From: JAXGMQ01 sp040768585 | GTDB taxonomy: Bacteria > Caldisericota > Caldisericia > JAAYUI01 | NCBI GenBank assembly: GCA_040768585.1 | Contig: JAXGMQ010000001.1 | Coordinates: 558,001-622,000 of the forward strand | DNA length: 64,000 nt | Reading direction: 5' to 3' | Part shown: one piece after another, positions 52,021 to 60,372 of the stretch | Layout of the letters: every line of letters begins with the position of its first letter | Position numbering within the stretch: the stretch's first letter is position 1 | Translations under genes and position numbers: made by a program | Notes under the pieces: model-generated | Databases searched by the model: none | Told to the model about the DNA's origin: nothing | Seen by the model: only the letters and a program-made list of their open reading frames with translations

Positions 52021-52048
52021 AGTATAATTTTAATTATAAGACATGCAA
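52021..52048 (-). promoter_or_regulatory. Probable promoter of the CAP-domain gene
   Basis: Minus strand TTGCAT (52048-52043), 16 bases, TATACT (52026-52021), giving a leader of about 100 bases. The rest of the gap up to 52235 is AT-rich with no gene. Confidence 0.5.
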
Positions 52049-52235
52049 ACTGCATAAATGCGAATTTCCTAAAGATATTACTTACTTATAATACAATATT
52101 TTGATATCATCATTGGTTTTATGAGGACTTGGCAAAATCATTTCAGAACATATCCAATACGGGATATTTCACACACAATGAAGTATCAATCTTGCAATAG
52201 CCCATAAGTCATGATAAAAAATCTGTGGAGGTATG

Positions 52236-53357
52236 ATGAGAAGAAATATTGTTAGGATTATTGCCGTTGTTCTTGTTGCACTGCTGTATAACACAGGCAC
52301 TTCAATCGCTGATGATATCGGAAAGGATAATTATGAGATCACTGGAAAATTGCCTGATTTTACTTTATTCTTCAATAAAATATACGATTTGAAAAATCGA
52401 ACTCAACACATTTACGAAGATACTAAAATCTGCGTGATGGAAGATAATGAATTATTTTTCTACAAATTCCAGATAGAAAACATTGACGGTGGAGATTTTC
52501 CTGTTGCTTGGCGAGATGAGGATGGTAGCCAAATTGTTCTTGAAACAACCGACCAAGATTTTATCGATTATATGAACAATATTTTTCTGCCAAGAAGTAG
52601 CTATTATTTTGAAACTCGAAGTGAGGGGACGAATTATTGGGATTCAAATGTTGGTTTTTCTATATTAGGTCAGGATGATTACTCACTTGTTGAGTTGAAT
52701 ACAAGAAGGGGAAATTATTCATATGAAGAAACAGACCCTCAAAGCATCAAAAACGTCGAAGAAGTCTTCTTTTATTATATCGACGAATGTTTCAACTATG
52801 CCTGTTGGAAACGACTTAATGAGGGACAAAAAGAAACAGTTTATCTTGGCACAATAAATCCAAACTTAACAACGAAAGAAAACTGGACACCAGGTAGGCT
52901 TTCTTCCAGTAGTCCTGGCTTTATATCGTTTGAGAGTAACAGCACTGCTTCATTTGTGATGGGTGTTGAAGAAACTGTGCCATCGAAATATGAAATAAGT
53001 AACGATAATAAAATTTGCATTCCAGCTATATGGACATTGAATAATCTGGCGGGGGCTCCACAATTCAAGTATGACCCAGAAAATGCAACATTTACTCTCA
53101 GACGAATTGATGGTGATCATATTAGACGTTACCTCATATTCAAATTTGGTGACAAAACTGCAACTTACACATACAAAGATGTAGAATACATAACAAATAC
53201 AGTTGAACTTGAAGTTGCTCCATATGTTAATGATTCAGGTGTCATTATGATGGGACTTGATGATTTCTGTAAATATCTCAACACCAGCTATATTTTCAGA
53301 CCATTCGATGGAAGCATCCTGCTTTATCGAGAGAAATCACATTGTTTTTGGAATTAG
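52236..53357 (+). CDS. Secreted protein with a divergent C-terminal stalk-like domain
   Basis: A 373-residue exported protein: signal peptide (RRNIVRIIAVVLVALLYNTGTSIA), an unrecognised aromatic-rich body, and residues about 310-370 that read like a worn stalk domain (FKFGDKTATYTYKD ... ELEVAPYVNDSGVIMMGLDDFCKYLN ... ILLYR) without the usual RTLVPLRF core. GGAGG lies 1 base before ATG 52233 and 4 before ATG 52236, so I take the latter. Codon use is AT-rich. It stands alone before the TetR promoter region. Confidence 0.7.
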   Translation: MRRNIVRIIAVVLVALLYNTGTSIADDIGKDNYEITGKLPDFTLFFNKIYDLKNRTQHIYEDTKICVMEDNELFFYKFQIENIDGGDFPVAWRDEDGSQIVLETTDQDFIDYMNNIFLPRSSYYFETRSEGTNYWDSNVGFSILGQDDYSLVELNTRRGNYSYEETDPQSIKNVEEVFFYYIDECFNYACWKRLNEGQKETVYLGTINPNLTTKENWTPGRLSSSSPGFISFESNSTASFVMGVEETVPSKYEISNDNKICIPAIWTLNNLAGAPQFKYDPENATFTLRRIDGDHIRRYLIFKFGDKTATYTYKDVEYITNTVELEVAPYVNDSGVIMMGLDDFCKYLNTSYIFRPFDGSILLYREKSHCFWN

Positions 53358-53407
53358 CGATATAACAATCTTTCAAATCTAATTTTACATTTATTAACTT
53401 TATCATC

Positions 53408-53468
53408 TTGACAATCAGGATTAACTGTCATATATGACTGACTAGTCAGTTAATGACTGAGTAGTCAT
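53408..53468 (+). promoter_or_regulatory. Promoter of the TetR-MMPL operon with two TetR operators
   Basis: TTGACA (53408-53413), 17 bases, TATATG (53431-53436). Operator 1, ATGACTGACTAGTCAGT (53434-53450), holds a perfect 14-bp palindrome and overlaps the -10 box. Operator 2, ATGACTGAGTAGTCAT (53453-53468), lies 19 bases downstream. This layout predicts repression by the encoded TetR protein. Confidence 0.8.
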
Positions 53469-53527
53469 TTAAAAATGAACATATGTTGGATTTATAGGCG
53501 TTATGTCAGTTATATCGATTTTAATAT

Positions 53528-53543
53528 ATGACTGACGGGTCAT
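53528..53543 (+). promoter_or_regulatory. Third TetR operator copy
   Basis: ATGACTGACGGGTCAT, the same dyad pattern as the two upstream copies, 20 bases before the TetR start codon. Confidence 0.7.
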
Positions 53544-53562
53544 TACAAAGAGGGTGGAATCT

Positions 53563-54144
53563 GTGAACAAAAAAGAGCAACTTCTGGCATCAGCAAGGGA
53601 GGTCATGTTCAAAAAGGGATACTCCTCGACAAGGATATCAGACATTGTTTCTGACACCAATGTCGCCCAAGGGACATTCTACATCTACTTCAAGAGCAAG
53701 GAGGATGTGCTTGTGGAGATGCTAAACGTCATTAACCGTGACAGGGAAAAGGTGCTAGAGAGTCTGGAAGGAATCGGGAACGGAATCACCAAGGAGAAGT
53801 TTCTTGAAGAGATGAATCTTGTTTCTCACCTGTTCAGGGGTTTCATCGAGAAAAATGCTGACATTCTAAAGATTCTTGCCGAGGAAATGAACGGCAGCAG
53901 ACTGATAAGAAAACATGTTAACGAACTGCGTGATTCCTCAAAGCAGGTGATTGCAGTGTGTCTCAAGGCTGGTAAATCAGCAGGTTTTCTCAAGGATATG
54001 GACTATGACCTTGTTTCAGAGGTTGTTACAACTGGCATCATGCAGTTGATGATGGCTGTCACAAACTACAATCTTGTGTATGACTCGCAAGAGATTCTCG
54101 ACACGTTCATCAAGCTGTATTTATTTGGAATCATGAAGGAATAG
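53563..54144 (+). CDS. TetR/AcrR-family repressor
   Basis: A 193-residue TetR regulator. The N-terminal helix-turn-helix is KEQLLASAREVMFKKGYSSTRISDIVSDTNVAQGTFYIYFKSKEDVL (seen as the standard motifs GYSSTRISDI and GTFYIYFKSKE). The C-terminal ligand domain is helical and undescribed. It precedes an MMPL transporter by 2 bases, and three copies of one dyad lie upstream, so it probably represses its own operon and responds to a substrate of the transporter. GTG 53563 is about 8 bases after GAGGG; GTG 53554 overlaps that site. Confidence 0.93.
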   Translation: MNKKEQLLASAREVMFKKGYSSTRISDIVSDTNVAQGTFYIYFKSKEDVLVEMLNVINRDREKVLESLEGIGNGITKEKFLEEMNLVSHLFRGFIEKNADILKILAEEMNGSRLIRKHVNELRDSSKQVIAVCLKAGKSAGFLKDMDYDLVSEVVTTGIMQLMMAVTNYNLVYDSQEILDTFIKLYLFGIMKE

Positions 54145-54146
54145 AT

Positions 54147-56204
54147 GTGACAAACAAAATCGCCAATTTTATTATCGACAACAGAGCATTCGTCCTAATC
54201 GCAATGGTCGGGATATTGTTGTTCTCGCTTGTTGGGATGGGTCTACTCTCTGTCAATTTCGACTTCTATTCGTATTTGCCTCAAGACCTTCCATCTCTCA
54301 AAGGTCAAAAAATTCTCCAGGATGAATTCAAGTCGTCAACTTCTATCTATCTCATTGTCACAGGAAAAACCCCGGTTGAAGTGCAACAGATGATCGAGGG
54401 AATAGAGTCCATGCCGGAGGTCGATGAGACTTTCTGGTACTCAGACTTGGAGGATGTCTATATCCCAACTGAATTTGCCTCAAAGGAAGTTCGGGAAAAC
54501 TTCTTCTCAGGCGATGACACCATCGTTCAGGTAAGACTTTCAACAATGGATGTTGGCACAAGCGCTCAGGTTGAGGCAATCAAAAAGAAACTCGATGATT
54601 CGAGCATTCGAGTCGTTGGCGATTTCCTTTTTGTTGAGGAGGTTGAGAAACTCACAGAGGATGCCAAGACCCTGATGGTTATGATGGCTGTTATTATCAC
54701 TCTTATATTTCTCGGTTTTGCCCTCACACAACCAGCTTACTCAATCCTTTTCATGCTCGTTGCCGGTATTGCAATCCTTGTGAATTTAGGGTTATCAGGA
54801 GCAATCAGGGGAGAGATAAGTTTCATTGCCTCATCTGTTGTGGCTGCTCTACAAATCGCTGTTACTCTGGACTATGGAGTTTTCCTGCTTCACCGATACG
54901 AAGAGGAGCGAAAAGAGAACGACAACCACGTTGATGCCATGAAACAGGCTGTTGCCAAAACCATGGTATCGCTCTTCTCATCTGGACTCACGACCGCTGC
55001 TGGATTTTTGGCTCTTATGATAATGAACTACAAGATGATTGGGGACATGGGCATTGTCATGGCTCAGGGCGTTGGAATTGGTTTTATTCTGTCCCTAACT
55101 CTATTGCCCTGCCTCATTCTTCTTTTTGAGAAACCTTTATCAAAACTTCGTCACAGAAACCTCATCCCCAGTCTTGCAAAGGTTGGGCAATTTGTCACAA
55201 AGAACCGTGTGATTATTGTTGTGGTGTTTCTCGTGATAACCACTGTAACTGCGTTTGGCAACTTCAATCTTGAGGTCTCCTATGACATGTACGAGGGCAT
55301 CAAACTCAGTGAGGATGTGATGACCGACCTTGAGTTTGTGGAGGAAAAGTTTGGCTCTGGCAAACAGGCATCGATTATTCTCACCGATATGACGCTGCAG
55401 GAGAGACTGGAGCTTGAAGAGCAGGTGGAAAACCTGGACGGGATTGAGAGCGTTAGAGGCCCATTCTCGCTTGGTATCTCACACATCCCCGACAGCTTCA
55501 TCCCCAAAAAGGTGAAGGAGAGTCTGCAAAGCGAGAGTCGATACATGCTGACCGCAACGTTGGAAGAGGGCAACACCGATGAAACATACCAGATATTTGA
55601 AAATTTGCAAAAAATGGAATCAGAGCAAGACGGGAAAATGATCGTGACAGGAACGGATGTGTTGCAATACGATATGGCAAGGGTTTCAGAGAATGACCTC
55701 AACAAGGTGACGCTGGTTTCCGTCATTGCGATCCTTTTGATCCTATTGTTCACACTCAGAAGCTTTGGTCAGGCGTTTGCTGTGATACTGGCAATTGAGG
55801 TTGCCATATGGGCCAACATCTCATATCTGTTCTACACAGGAATCACAAACACCTTCTTCGCGTCTTTTGTTTCGCTCTCCGCTATTCAACTGGGGGCAAC
55901 AGTTGACTACTGCATCCTATTGACCACAAGGTTTAATGAGGAGAAATCGAAGTACCCGATTGTTGAGGCGATGAAAAGGGCTGTAAACGGTTCTGGCCCA
56001 GCAATCATAACGGCAGCCCTCACTCTCTTTGGCGCAACATTTGCCATATCAATCACTTCCAAGATTTCGATGGTTCAGAGCATGACAGCTTTGTTCGCAA
56101 GAGGGGCCATTATTTCTTGCCTTGTGGTTCTGTTTGTTCTTCCAGCGCTCTTGCTGCTGGTTGAAAAGTTTAAAAGGTCTCCCAGGAGGAACAAAAATGC
56201 GTAG
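54147..56204 (+). CDS. MMPL/RND-superfamily transporter
   Basis: A 685-residue RND-type permease with the MMPL layout: helix 1 (FVLIAMVGILLFSLVGMGLL), a large external loop (about 35-170), a helix bundle including LDYGVFLLHRYEEER near residue 247, a second external loop (about 375-510) and a second bundle including GATVDYCILLTTRFNEE near residue 585. These D-Y motifs are the proton-relay sites in the MMPL group. Substrates are often lipids or hydrophobic compounds; not shown here. GTG start with AAGGAATAG upstream. It overlaps the accessory gene by 8 bases. Confidence 0.93.
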   Translation: MTNKIANFIIDNRAFVLIAMVGILLFSLVGMGLLSVNFDFYSYLPQDLPSLKGQKILQDEFKSSTSIYLIVTGKTPVEVQQMIEGIESMPEVDETFWYSDLEDVYIPTEFASKEVRENFFSGDDTIVQVRLSTMDVGTSAQVEAIKKKLDDSSIRVVGDFLFVEEVEKLTEDAKTLMVMMAVIITLIFLGFALTQPAYSILFMLVAGIAILVNLGLSGAIRGEISFIASSVVAALQIAVTLDYGVFLLHRYEEERKENDNHVDAMKQAVAKTMVSLFSSGLTTAAGFLALMIMNYKMIGDMGIVMAQGVGIGFILSLTLLPCLILLFEKPLSKLRHRNLIPSLAKVGQFVTKNRVIIVVVFLVITTVTAFGNFNLEVSYDMYEGIKLSEDVMTDLEFVEEKFGSGKQASIILTDMTLQERLELEEQVENLDGIESVRGPFSLGISHIPDSFIPKKVKESLQSESRYMLTATLEEGNTDETYQIFENLQKMESEQDGKMIVTGTDVLQYDMARVSENDLNKVTLVSVIAILLILLFTLRSFGQAFAVILAIEVAIWANISYLFYTGITNTFFASFVSLSAIQLGATVDYCILLTTRFNEEKSKYPIVEAMKRAVNGSGPAIITAALTLFGATFAISITSKISMVQSMTALFARGAIISCLVVLFVLPALLLLVEKFKRSPRRNKNA

Positions 56205-58275
56205 GGTATTAACACTCTCCCTGCTATCACTGATACTGGTTTTGCAGTGTGTCTCGTTTGTCTTTGCCACAGAATCAGAAACAATCAAAAGGACACAGAC
56301 GGTCTACTCTGTCATTGACTGGGATGGGAATCTAAAAGAGACATCCGTTGTAAACTGGATTCGATACAATGGAACAGGCAACATCAATCTTTCTGACAAC
56401 CCAGATATTTCTGAGATTGTCCCTCTGAACACCGACACAAGCTACTCAAAAGATGGTGATGATATAACCTGGAGCTTTAATTCAGATGGTGTTTATGATC
56501 TTTTCTACAAGGGAAGAACAGATGTTAATTTGCCGATTGATGTAGTGATAGAAACCTATCTAAACGGCGAGAAAACGAGCATAGCCAATGCCAACAAGCA
56601 GTCCGGAGAGCTTGAGTTCTCGTTCACATTCACCAACAAACTTCCGCACGAGGAGACAATTGAGTGGGAAGTTGGGGGAGAGACTAAAAGCAAGAGAACC
56701 ACAGTCTATACCCCGCTCATCGTCATGCTCCAGGCCGACGTTGCAGCAGCCGACTTTGATTCAATCAAGGCTGATGGCGCGTTCGAGATAACAATCGGAA
56801 GCAGCAAAAAACTGATGTGGTCAGTTTTGCCGATGCCAGAGGAGACGATAAAACTAGTTATAACGAGCAACAAAATAAGGCCTCCAACATTCTCAATCTC
56901 GGTGATTCCAAACGCCCCTTATGTGCCAATACCTGATATCGACACGGGGATGCTCGATCTCATGGCTGTTTTTGGTGATTCTGATGACTTGCTTGAGATG
57001 ATGGATTCAATGGATGAGCTTGACATGTCATCTGCTCTTGAGAGTGTTGAGATGCTCTCCGGATTGTCCGATGCCCTGAGTCAGAACATGACTGATGCGA
57101 TGGCTGGATTTGACGGGCTGTCGCAGATGATAACAGAATATGGCACGTCGCTCTCATCGATTCTTGATGGAGCCAAAGGGCTGGTTGAGCTGTCTGAAGG
57201 ACACAAGATGGTTCTTGAGACAATACAGCAGGAGCTTCAAAATAACTCCGGAAGTTTTGACTCAATGACCCAGGCTGTGATTGACGCAAATAACCTCGCA
57301 AAAACCATCTCAAAAAACATCTTCTCAATATCATTCTATCTTGATGATGCACTGAGTTTGGTTGGTGACCTAAAGAGAGTTATTAGCGACACAACACAAC
57401 TTGAAAAACTCGCTGAGATTGAGTCAAACATCAAAAAATCAAGCGAGAAACTTGAACTCATAAAGGGTGACTCCGACAAAGCTTCAAATCTACTCTCTGC
57501 ACTGACTGATGGCGGCACGATCGACGGCAAGGAGATTCCAGGTGTGTCTGACATGCCTGAGATGATGGGACTTTTTGATGAGACACTGACAGCCCTGATC
57601 TCTGGAGGCAGCATCCAAGGGGTTGACATGCCTGGGATCACAACAACTATCGATGGTCTGAAAGGCATTGGTGATGGTATTTCAATCATGCTAAACGGCG
57701 GCGAGTTTGATGGGCAAGTTATCCCCTCGTGGAATGAACTTGGCACACTGCTCCAGGATGCCAAAGAAGGAATGAGCGTGTTTGTTGAAGGAGGAGAACT
57801 CGACGGTATCACAATTCCATCGCCTGATGAGCTTTCCGACATGATTGGCGAATTCAGGGATAGCCTTGAAAAAACCGCCCCAATGCAGGAGAGGCTGAGT
57901 GAACTAAGCGAAGAGATTTCCGAAGCAATCAACAACGCCGGAGGGGTTGACGCCATTGGGGATGCAACGACAGAGGTTGAGGAGCTATTCTACCTGTCAA
58001 AGGCTGAATACAACAGAATGAAGGAACTCGCAAAGGAATACACAAGCTTTGTTGGGGACACCCCCAACTCAGAATCAAACGTAATGTTTGTGATAAAACT
58101 TCAGGAGCTGTCACTTGTAGAGCAGGATGATGCAACGGCAAAAGACAAGGAAGTCGACGAAACTCCATTCAAAGATCTCAGTAAAGGTCGCATATACATT
58201 CTTATAATCGCTTCTGCTATCATTTTGTTAGCTATTGGTATTAATTGGTGGTATAAGAAGAGATATAGTAACTAA
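56197..58275 (+). CDS. Exported, membrane-tethered MMPL accessory protein with 31-residue repeats
   Basis: A 692-residue protein coupled to the MMPL transporter. Signal peptide (RRVLTLSLLSLILVLQCVSFVFA), a beta-rich N-terminal half (about 30-250), a long Met/Asp/Leu-rich helical part (about 250-660) and a C-terminal membrane helix (YILIIASAIILLAIGINWW) with a short basic tail. Between residues 439 and 562 a 31-residue unit occurs four times with exact spacing, each opening GG-x-[IFL]-[DQ]-G-x-x-[IM]-P (GGTIDGKEIP, GGSIQGVDMP, GGEFDGQVIP, GGELDGITIP). The plan recalls YhgE/Pip-type proteins next to MMPL genes, but I cannot name it. ATG 56197 has AGGAGG upstream; the frame extends earlier only inside the MMPL gene. 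Confidence 0.78.
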   Translation: MRRVLTLSLLSLILVLQCVSFVFATESETIKRTQTVYSVIDWDGNLKETSVVNWIRYNGTGNINLSDNPDISEIVPLNTDTSYSKDGDDITWSFNSDGVYDLFYKGRTDVNLPIDVVIETYLNGEKTSIANANKQSGELEFSFTFTNKLPHEETIEWEVGGETKSKRTTVYTPLIVMLQADVAAADFDSIKADGAFEITIGSSKKLMWSVLPMPEETIKLVITSNKIRPPTFSISVIPNAPYVPIPDIDTGMLDLMAVFGDSDDLLEMMDSMDELDMSSALESVEMLSGLSDALSQNMTDAMAGFDGLSQMITEYGTSLSSILDGAKGLVELSEGHKMVLETIQQELQNNSGSFDSMTQAVIDANNLAKTISKNIFSISFYLDDALSLVGDLKRVISDTTQLEKLAEIESNIKKSSEKLELIKGDSDKASNLLSALTDGGTIDGKEIPGVSDMPEMMGLFDETLTALISGGSIQGVDMPGITTTIDGLKGIGDGISIMLNGGEFDGQVIPSWNELGTLLQDAKEGMSVFVEGGELDGITIPSPDELSDMIGEFRDSLEKTAPMQERLSELSEEISEAINNAGGVDAIGDATTEVEELFYLSKAEYNRMKELAKEYTSFVGDTPNSESNVMFVIKLQELSLVEQDDATAKDKEVDETPFKDLSKGRIYILIIASAIILLAIGINWWYKKRYSN

Positions 58276-58751
58276 TAATATTCTATAGTAATCAATAATG
58301 ATATATCTATATTTATAATACATTATTCTTATATGTAGTAATGTATATAACTATATAGTTATTATATTTGTCTTCTCTTACATTTGTATGCATAAATTTA
58401 TTATGTATTGATACATATTTTCTTATCATGTGTTTCATAATATTATTCTATAATATATTTATTTATCATGCTATAGATTTATATTTAGTATCTATATATA
58501 AATATATTATCTCTTATATTATTTATGTTTATATATCATAGATATAGGCATCTATAATACTATTATAATTCATATCTATATCTTATCATATATTTATATA
58601 CCTGACAGTGTATATATCTAATGATATATCAGTATTATCTATCTATATTGCGTAAAAGCAGCTCAACAATATTTCCAAACTATCAACAATTCCCGTTTGA
58701 CAAAGACAAATCAAGGAGTAGCATGACTCCTTAAAAAAGAGGAGGAAGAAA
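58276..58751. other. Extremely AT-rich non-coding island
   Basis: From 58276 to about 58645 the sequence is mostly A and T, with many TATAT/ATATA words and short CTATA/TATAG runs, far from the composition on either side. There is no open frame and no exact tandem repeat that I can see. The last 100 bases return to normal and hold AAGAGGAGG before the methyltransferase ATG. Confidence 0.85.
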
Positions 58752-59516
58752 ATGAGTATTGATGATGCAAAACTCACCTATGACGGGGTGTTTTACGACT
58801 CAGCCAACAAGTACTTCGACTTTGAGCTTGAGTTTTGGAACACCCAAGCAAAGGAGGCCGGGAAAGACATCCTAGAGCTTTGCGCTGGAACTGGCAGACT
58901 CACAATCCCGCTTGCTCAAAGTGGATTCAACATGACAGGGGTTGACTTCACGGACTCCATGCTGGAGCAGGGACTCAAGAAGACAATGGAACTCGGTTTG
59001 AATATTGATTGGGTGAAGTCAGACATCAGAGACTTCAATCTGGATAAGCAGTTTGATATGATATTCATCCCATTCAATTCGATGCTCCACCTACAAACCA
59101 ACAAGGACATTGTCGATACATTCAAATGCGTGAGAAACCACCTCAAGCCTGAGGGCAGATTTGTAATCGATATCTTCAACCCAAGCATGGAGATCCTCGC
59201 CAGAGATCCGAACCAAAGGTTCAAACACTCAAGACATGAATTCTTCGACCCAACCAAAAACGCCCAGGTGAAAGCATTTGAATCCGGAGGTTACGACAGG
59301 GCAAGGCAGATAAAACACGTTCAATTCATTTATATTTATCCAGATGGAGAGGAACATCTCGAGAGCTTTGATCTGAGGATCCTCTATCCCGTTGAGATTG
59401 ATACCCTTCTTGAATACAACGGTTTCAAGGTGGTGGAAAAATACGGATATTTTGATATGAGCAGTTTTGTGTCAGATTCGCCCAAGCAACTGATTGTGTG
59501 TAAGAAGTGTGAATAA
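58752..59516 (+). CDS. SAM-dependent class I methyltransferase
   Basis: A 254-residue methyltransferase. Motif I is ILELCAGTGRLTIPLAQSG near residues 40-58, with MTGVDFTDSML (acidic end of strand 2), WVKSDIRDF and FDMIFIPFNSMLHL. The C-terminal half is beta-rich (YIYPDGEEHLESFDLRILYP). The substrate is unknown; the form resembles small-molecule O/N-methyltransferases. AGAGGAGG precedes the ATG. It follows the AT-rich gap and is followed by the Moco-type leader. Confidence 0.9.
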   Translation: MSIDDAKLTYDGVFYDSANKYFDFELEFWNTQAKEAGKDILELCAGTGRLTIPLAQSGFNMTGVDFTDSMLEQGLKKTMELGLNIDWVKSDIRDFNLDKQFDMIFIPFNSMLHLQTNKDIVDTFKCVRNHLKPEGRFVIDIFNPSMEILARDPNQRFKHSRHEFFDPTKNAQVKAFESGGYDRARQIKHVQFIYIYPDGEEHLESFDLRILYPVEIDTLLEYNGFKVVEKYGYFDMSSFVSDSPKQLIVCKKCE

Positions 59517-59552
59517 AAAACCACTCTCAAATATCTGGAAATACTCTCAGAT

Positions 59553-59580
59553 TTGACTTGTGAAATGCTCCTGTGATAGT
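59553..59580 (+). promoter_or_regulatory. Promoter of the molybdopterin oxidoreductase gene
   Basis: TTGACT (59553-59558), 16 bases, and GATAGT (59575-59580), with an extended TGT just before it. The start site would be near 59588, just before the structured leader. Confidence 0.55.
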
Positions 59581-59603
59581 CTATTAAAGGATTCCAGAAT
59601 CCA

Positions 59604-59684
59604 TGCGACGGTGCTGTTGGCGCGACGGGCAGCGTTTGTTTGGCAAGGCCTGGCAGAGGACGGTTGCCAACGAGCTAATCGCTC
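59604..59684 (+). ncRNA. Candidate molybdenum/tungsten-cofactor riboswitch
   Basis: A GC-rich leader in an AT-rich gap directly before a molybdopterin oxidoreductase gene. Pairings visible: outer GCGA (59605-59608) with TCGC (59679-59682); GCTG/CAGC around 59613-59633; a 7-bp TTGGCAA (59640-59646) with TTGCCAA (59664-59670) enclosing GGCCTGGCAGAGGACGG; and an alternative GAGC (59672-59675) with GCTC (59681-59684) next to the ribosome site at 59685-59690. The outer and alternative stems exclude one another, as expected of a translational switch. Position and motifs fit the Moco/Tuco class, but I could not run a covariance search. Confidence 0.5.
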
Positions 59685-59695
59685 AAGGTGACATG

Positions 59696-60286
59696 ATGAA
59701 AAAAGTCAATAGCAAAGATACAAAAAGAACAAACAGACTGCCACCGGGTCAGGCTTTGGTGGGCGATCTGCCTGTGCTTCACTATGGGTCAACACAGAAT
59801 ATCGAAACAAAGAATTGGGAACTCAAGCTTTTCGGCGCAGTAAGAGAGAGCGTGAAGCTCAGTTTCGATGCATTTTCAAAACTCCCACAAACTGAGCTTT
59901 ACTGCGATATTCACTGCGTGACTGGATGGTCGCGGCTTGATACAACGTGGGAGGGTGTCGCAACCTCCGAGCTGAAGGGGCTGGTCGACATAGACCCAGA
60001 GGCGACTCATGTCATGCTTCACAGCGAAGATGCTTTCACAACAAACATCACAATCGATGAGTTTTTTGACAGCGATGTCATCCTGGCAACAAAATTCATG
60101 GGGCAGCCTCTCACAGCAGAACACGGTGCCCCTGTGAGACTCATTCTCCCTAAGCTCTATTTCTACAAGAGCGCAAAATGGATTGTGGCTATCGAGTTTA
60201 TGAAGGGGGACAGAAGAGGTTTCTGGGAGAGGTACGGCTACCACAACCACGGAGACCCGTGGAGCGAAGAGAGATACGGGAGATAG
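59696..60286 (+). CDS. Molybdopterin-dependent oxidoreductase (sulfite-oxidase fold), cytoplasmic
   Basis: A 196-residue Moco protein of the sulfite oxidase/YedY superfamily. The Mo-ligand Cys is in CDIHCVTGWSRLDTTWEGV near residue 76. LKLFGAVRESVKLSFDAFSKLP, HSEDAFTTNITIDEF, LTAEHGAPVRLILPKLYFYKSAKWI and RRGFWERYGYHNHGDPW follow, all typical. No signal peptide or Tat motif is present, so it is probably cytoplasmic or membrane-associated through a partner. Upstream in-frame codons from 59603 run through the structured leader and are rejected; AAGGTG lies 5 bases before ATG 59696. The substrate is unknown. Confidence 0.92.
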   Translation: MKKVNSKDTKRTNRLPPGQALVGDLPVLHYGSTQNIETKNWELKLFGAVRESVKLSFDAFSKLPQTELYCDIHCVTGWSRLDTTWEGVATSELKGLVDIDPEATHVMLHSEDAFTTNITIDEFFDSDVILATKFMGQPLTAEHGAPVRLILPKLYFYKSAKWIVAIEFMKGDRRGFWERYGYHNHGDPWSEERYGR

Positions 60287-60372
60287 AGGGATATCGCTGG
60301 CACCTTTTTGTTGGGTACTACTTTAGCAAACCAATAAACAATAGCCAAACGTGCGAAAATAGGGGCACTAAA

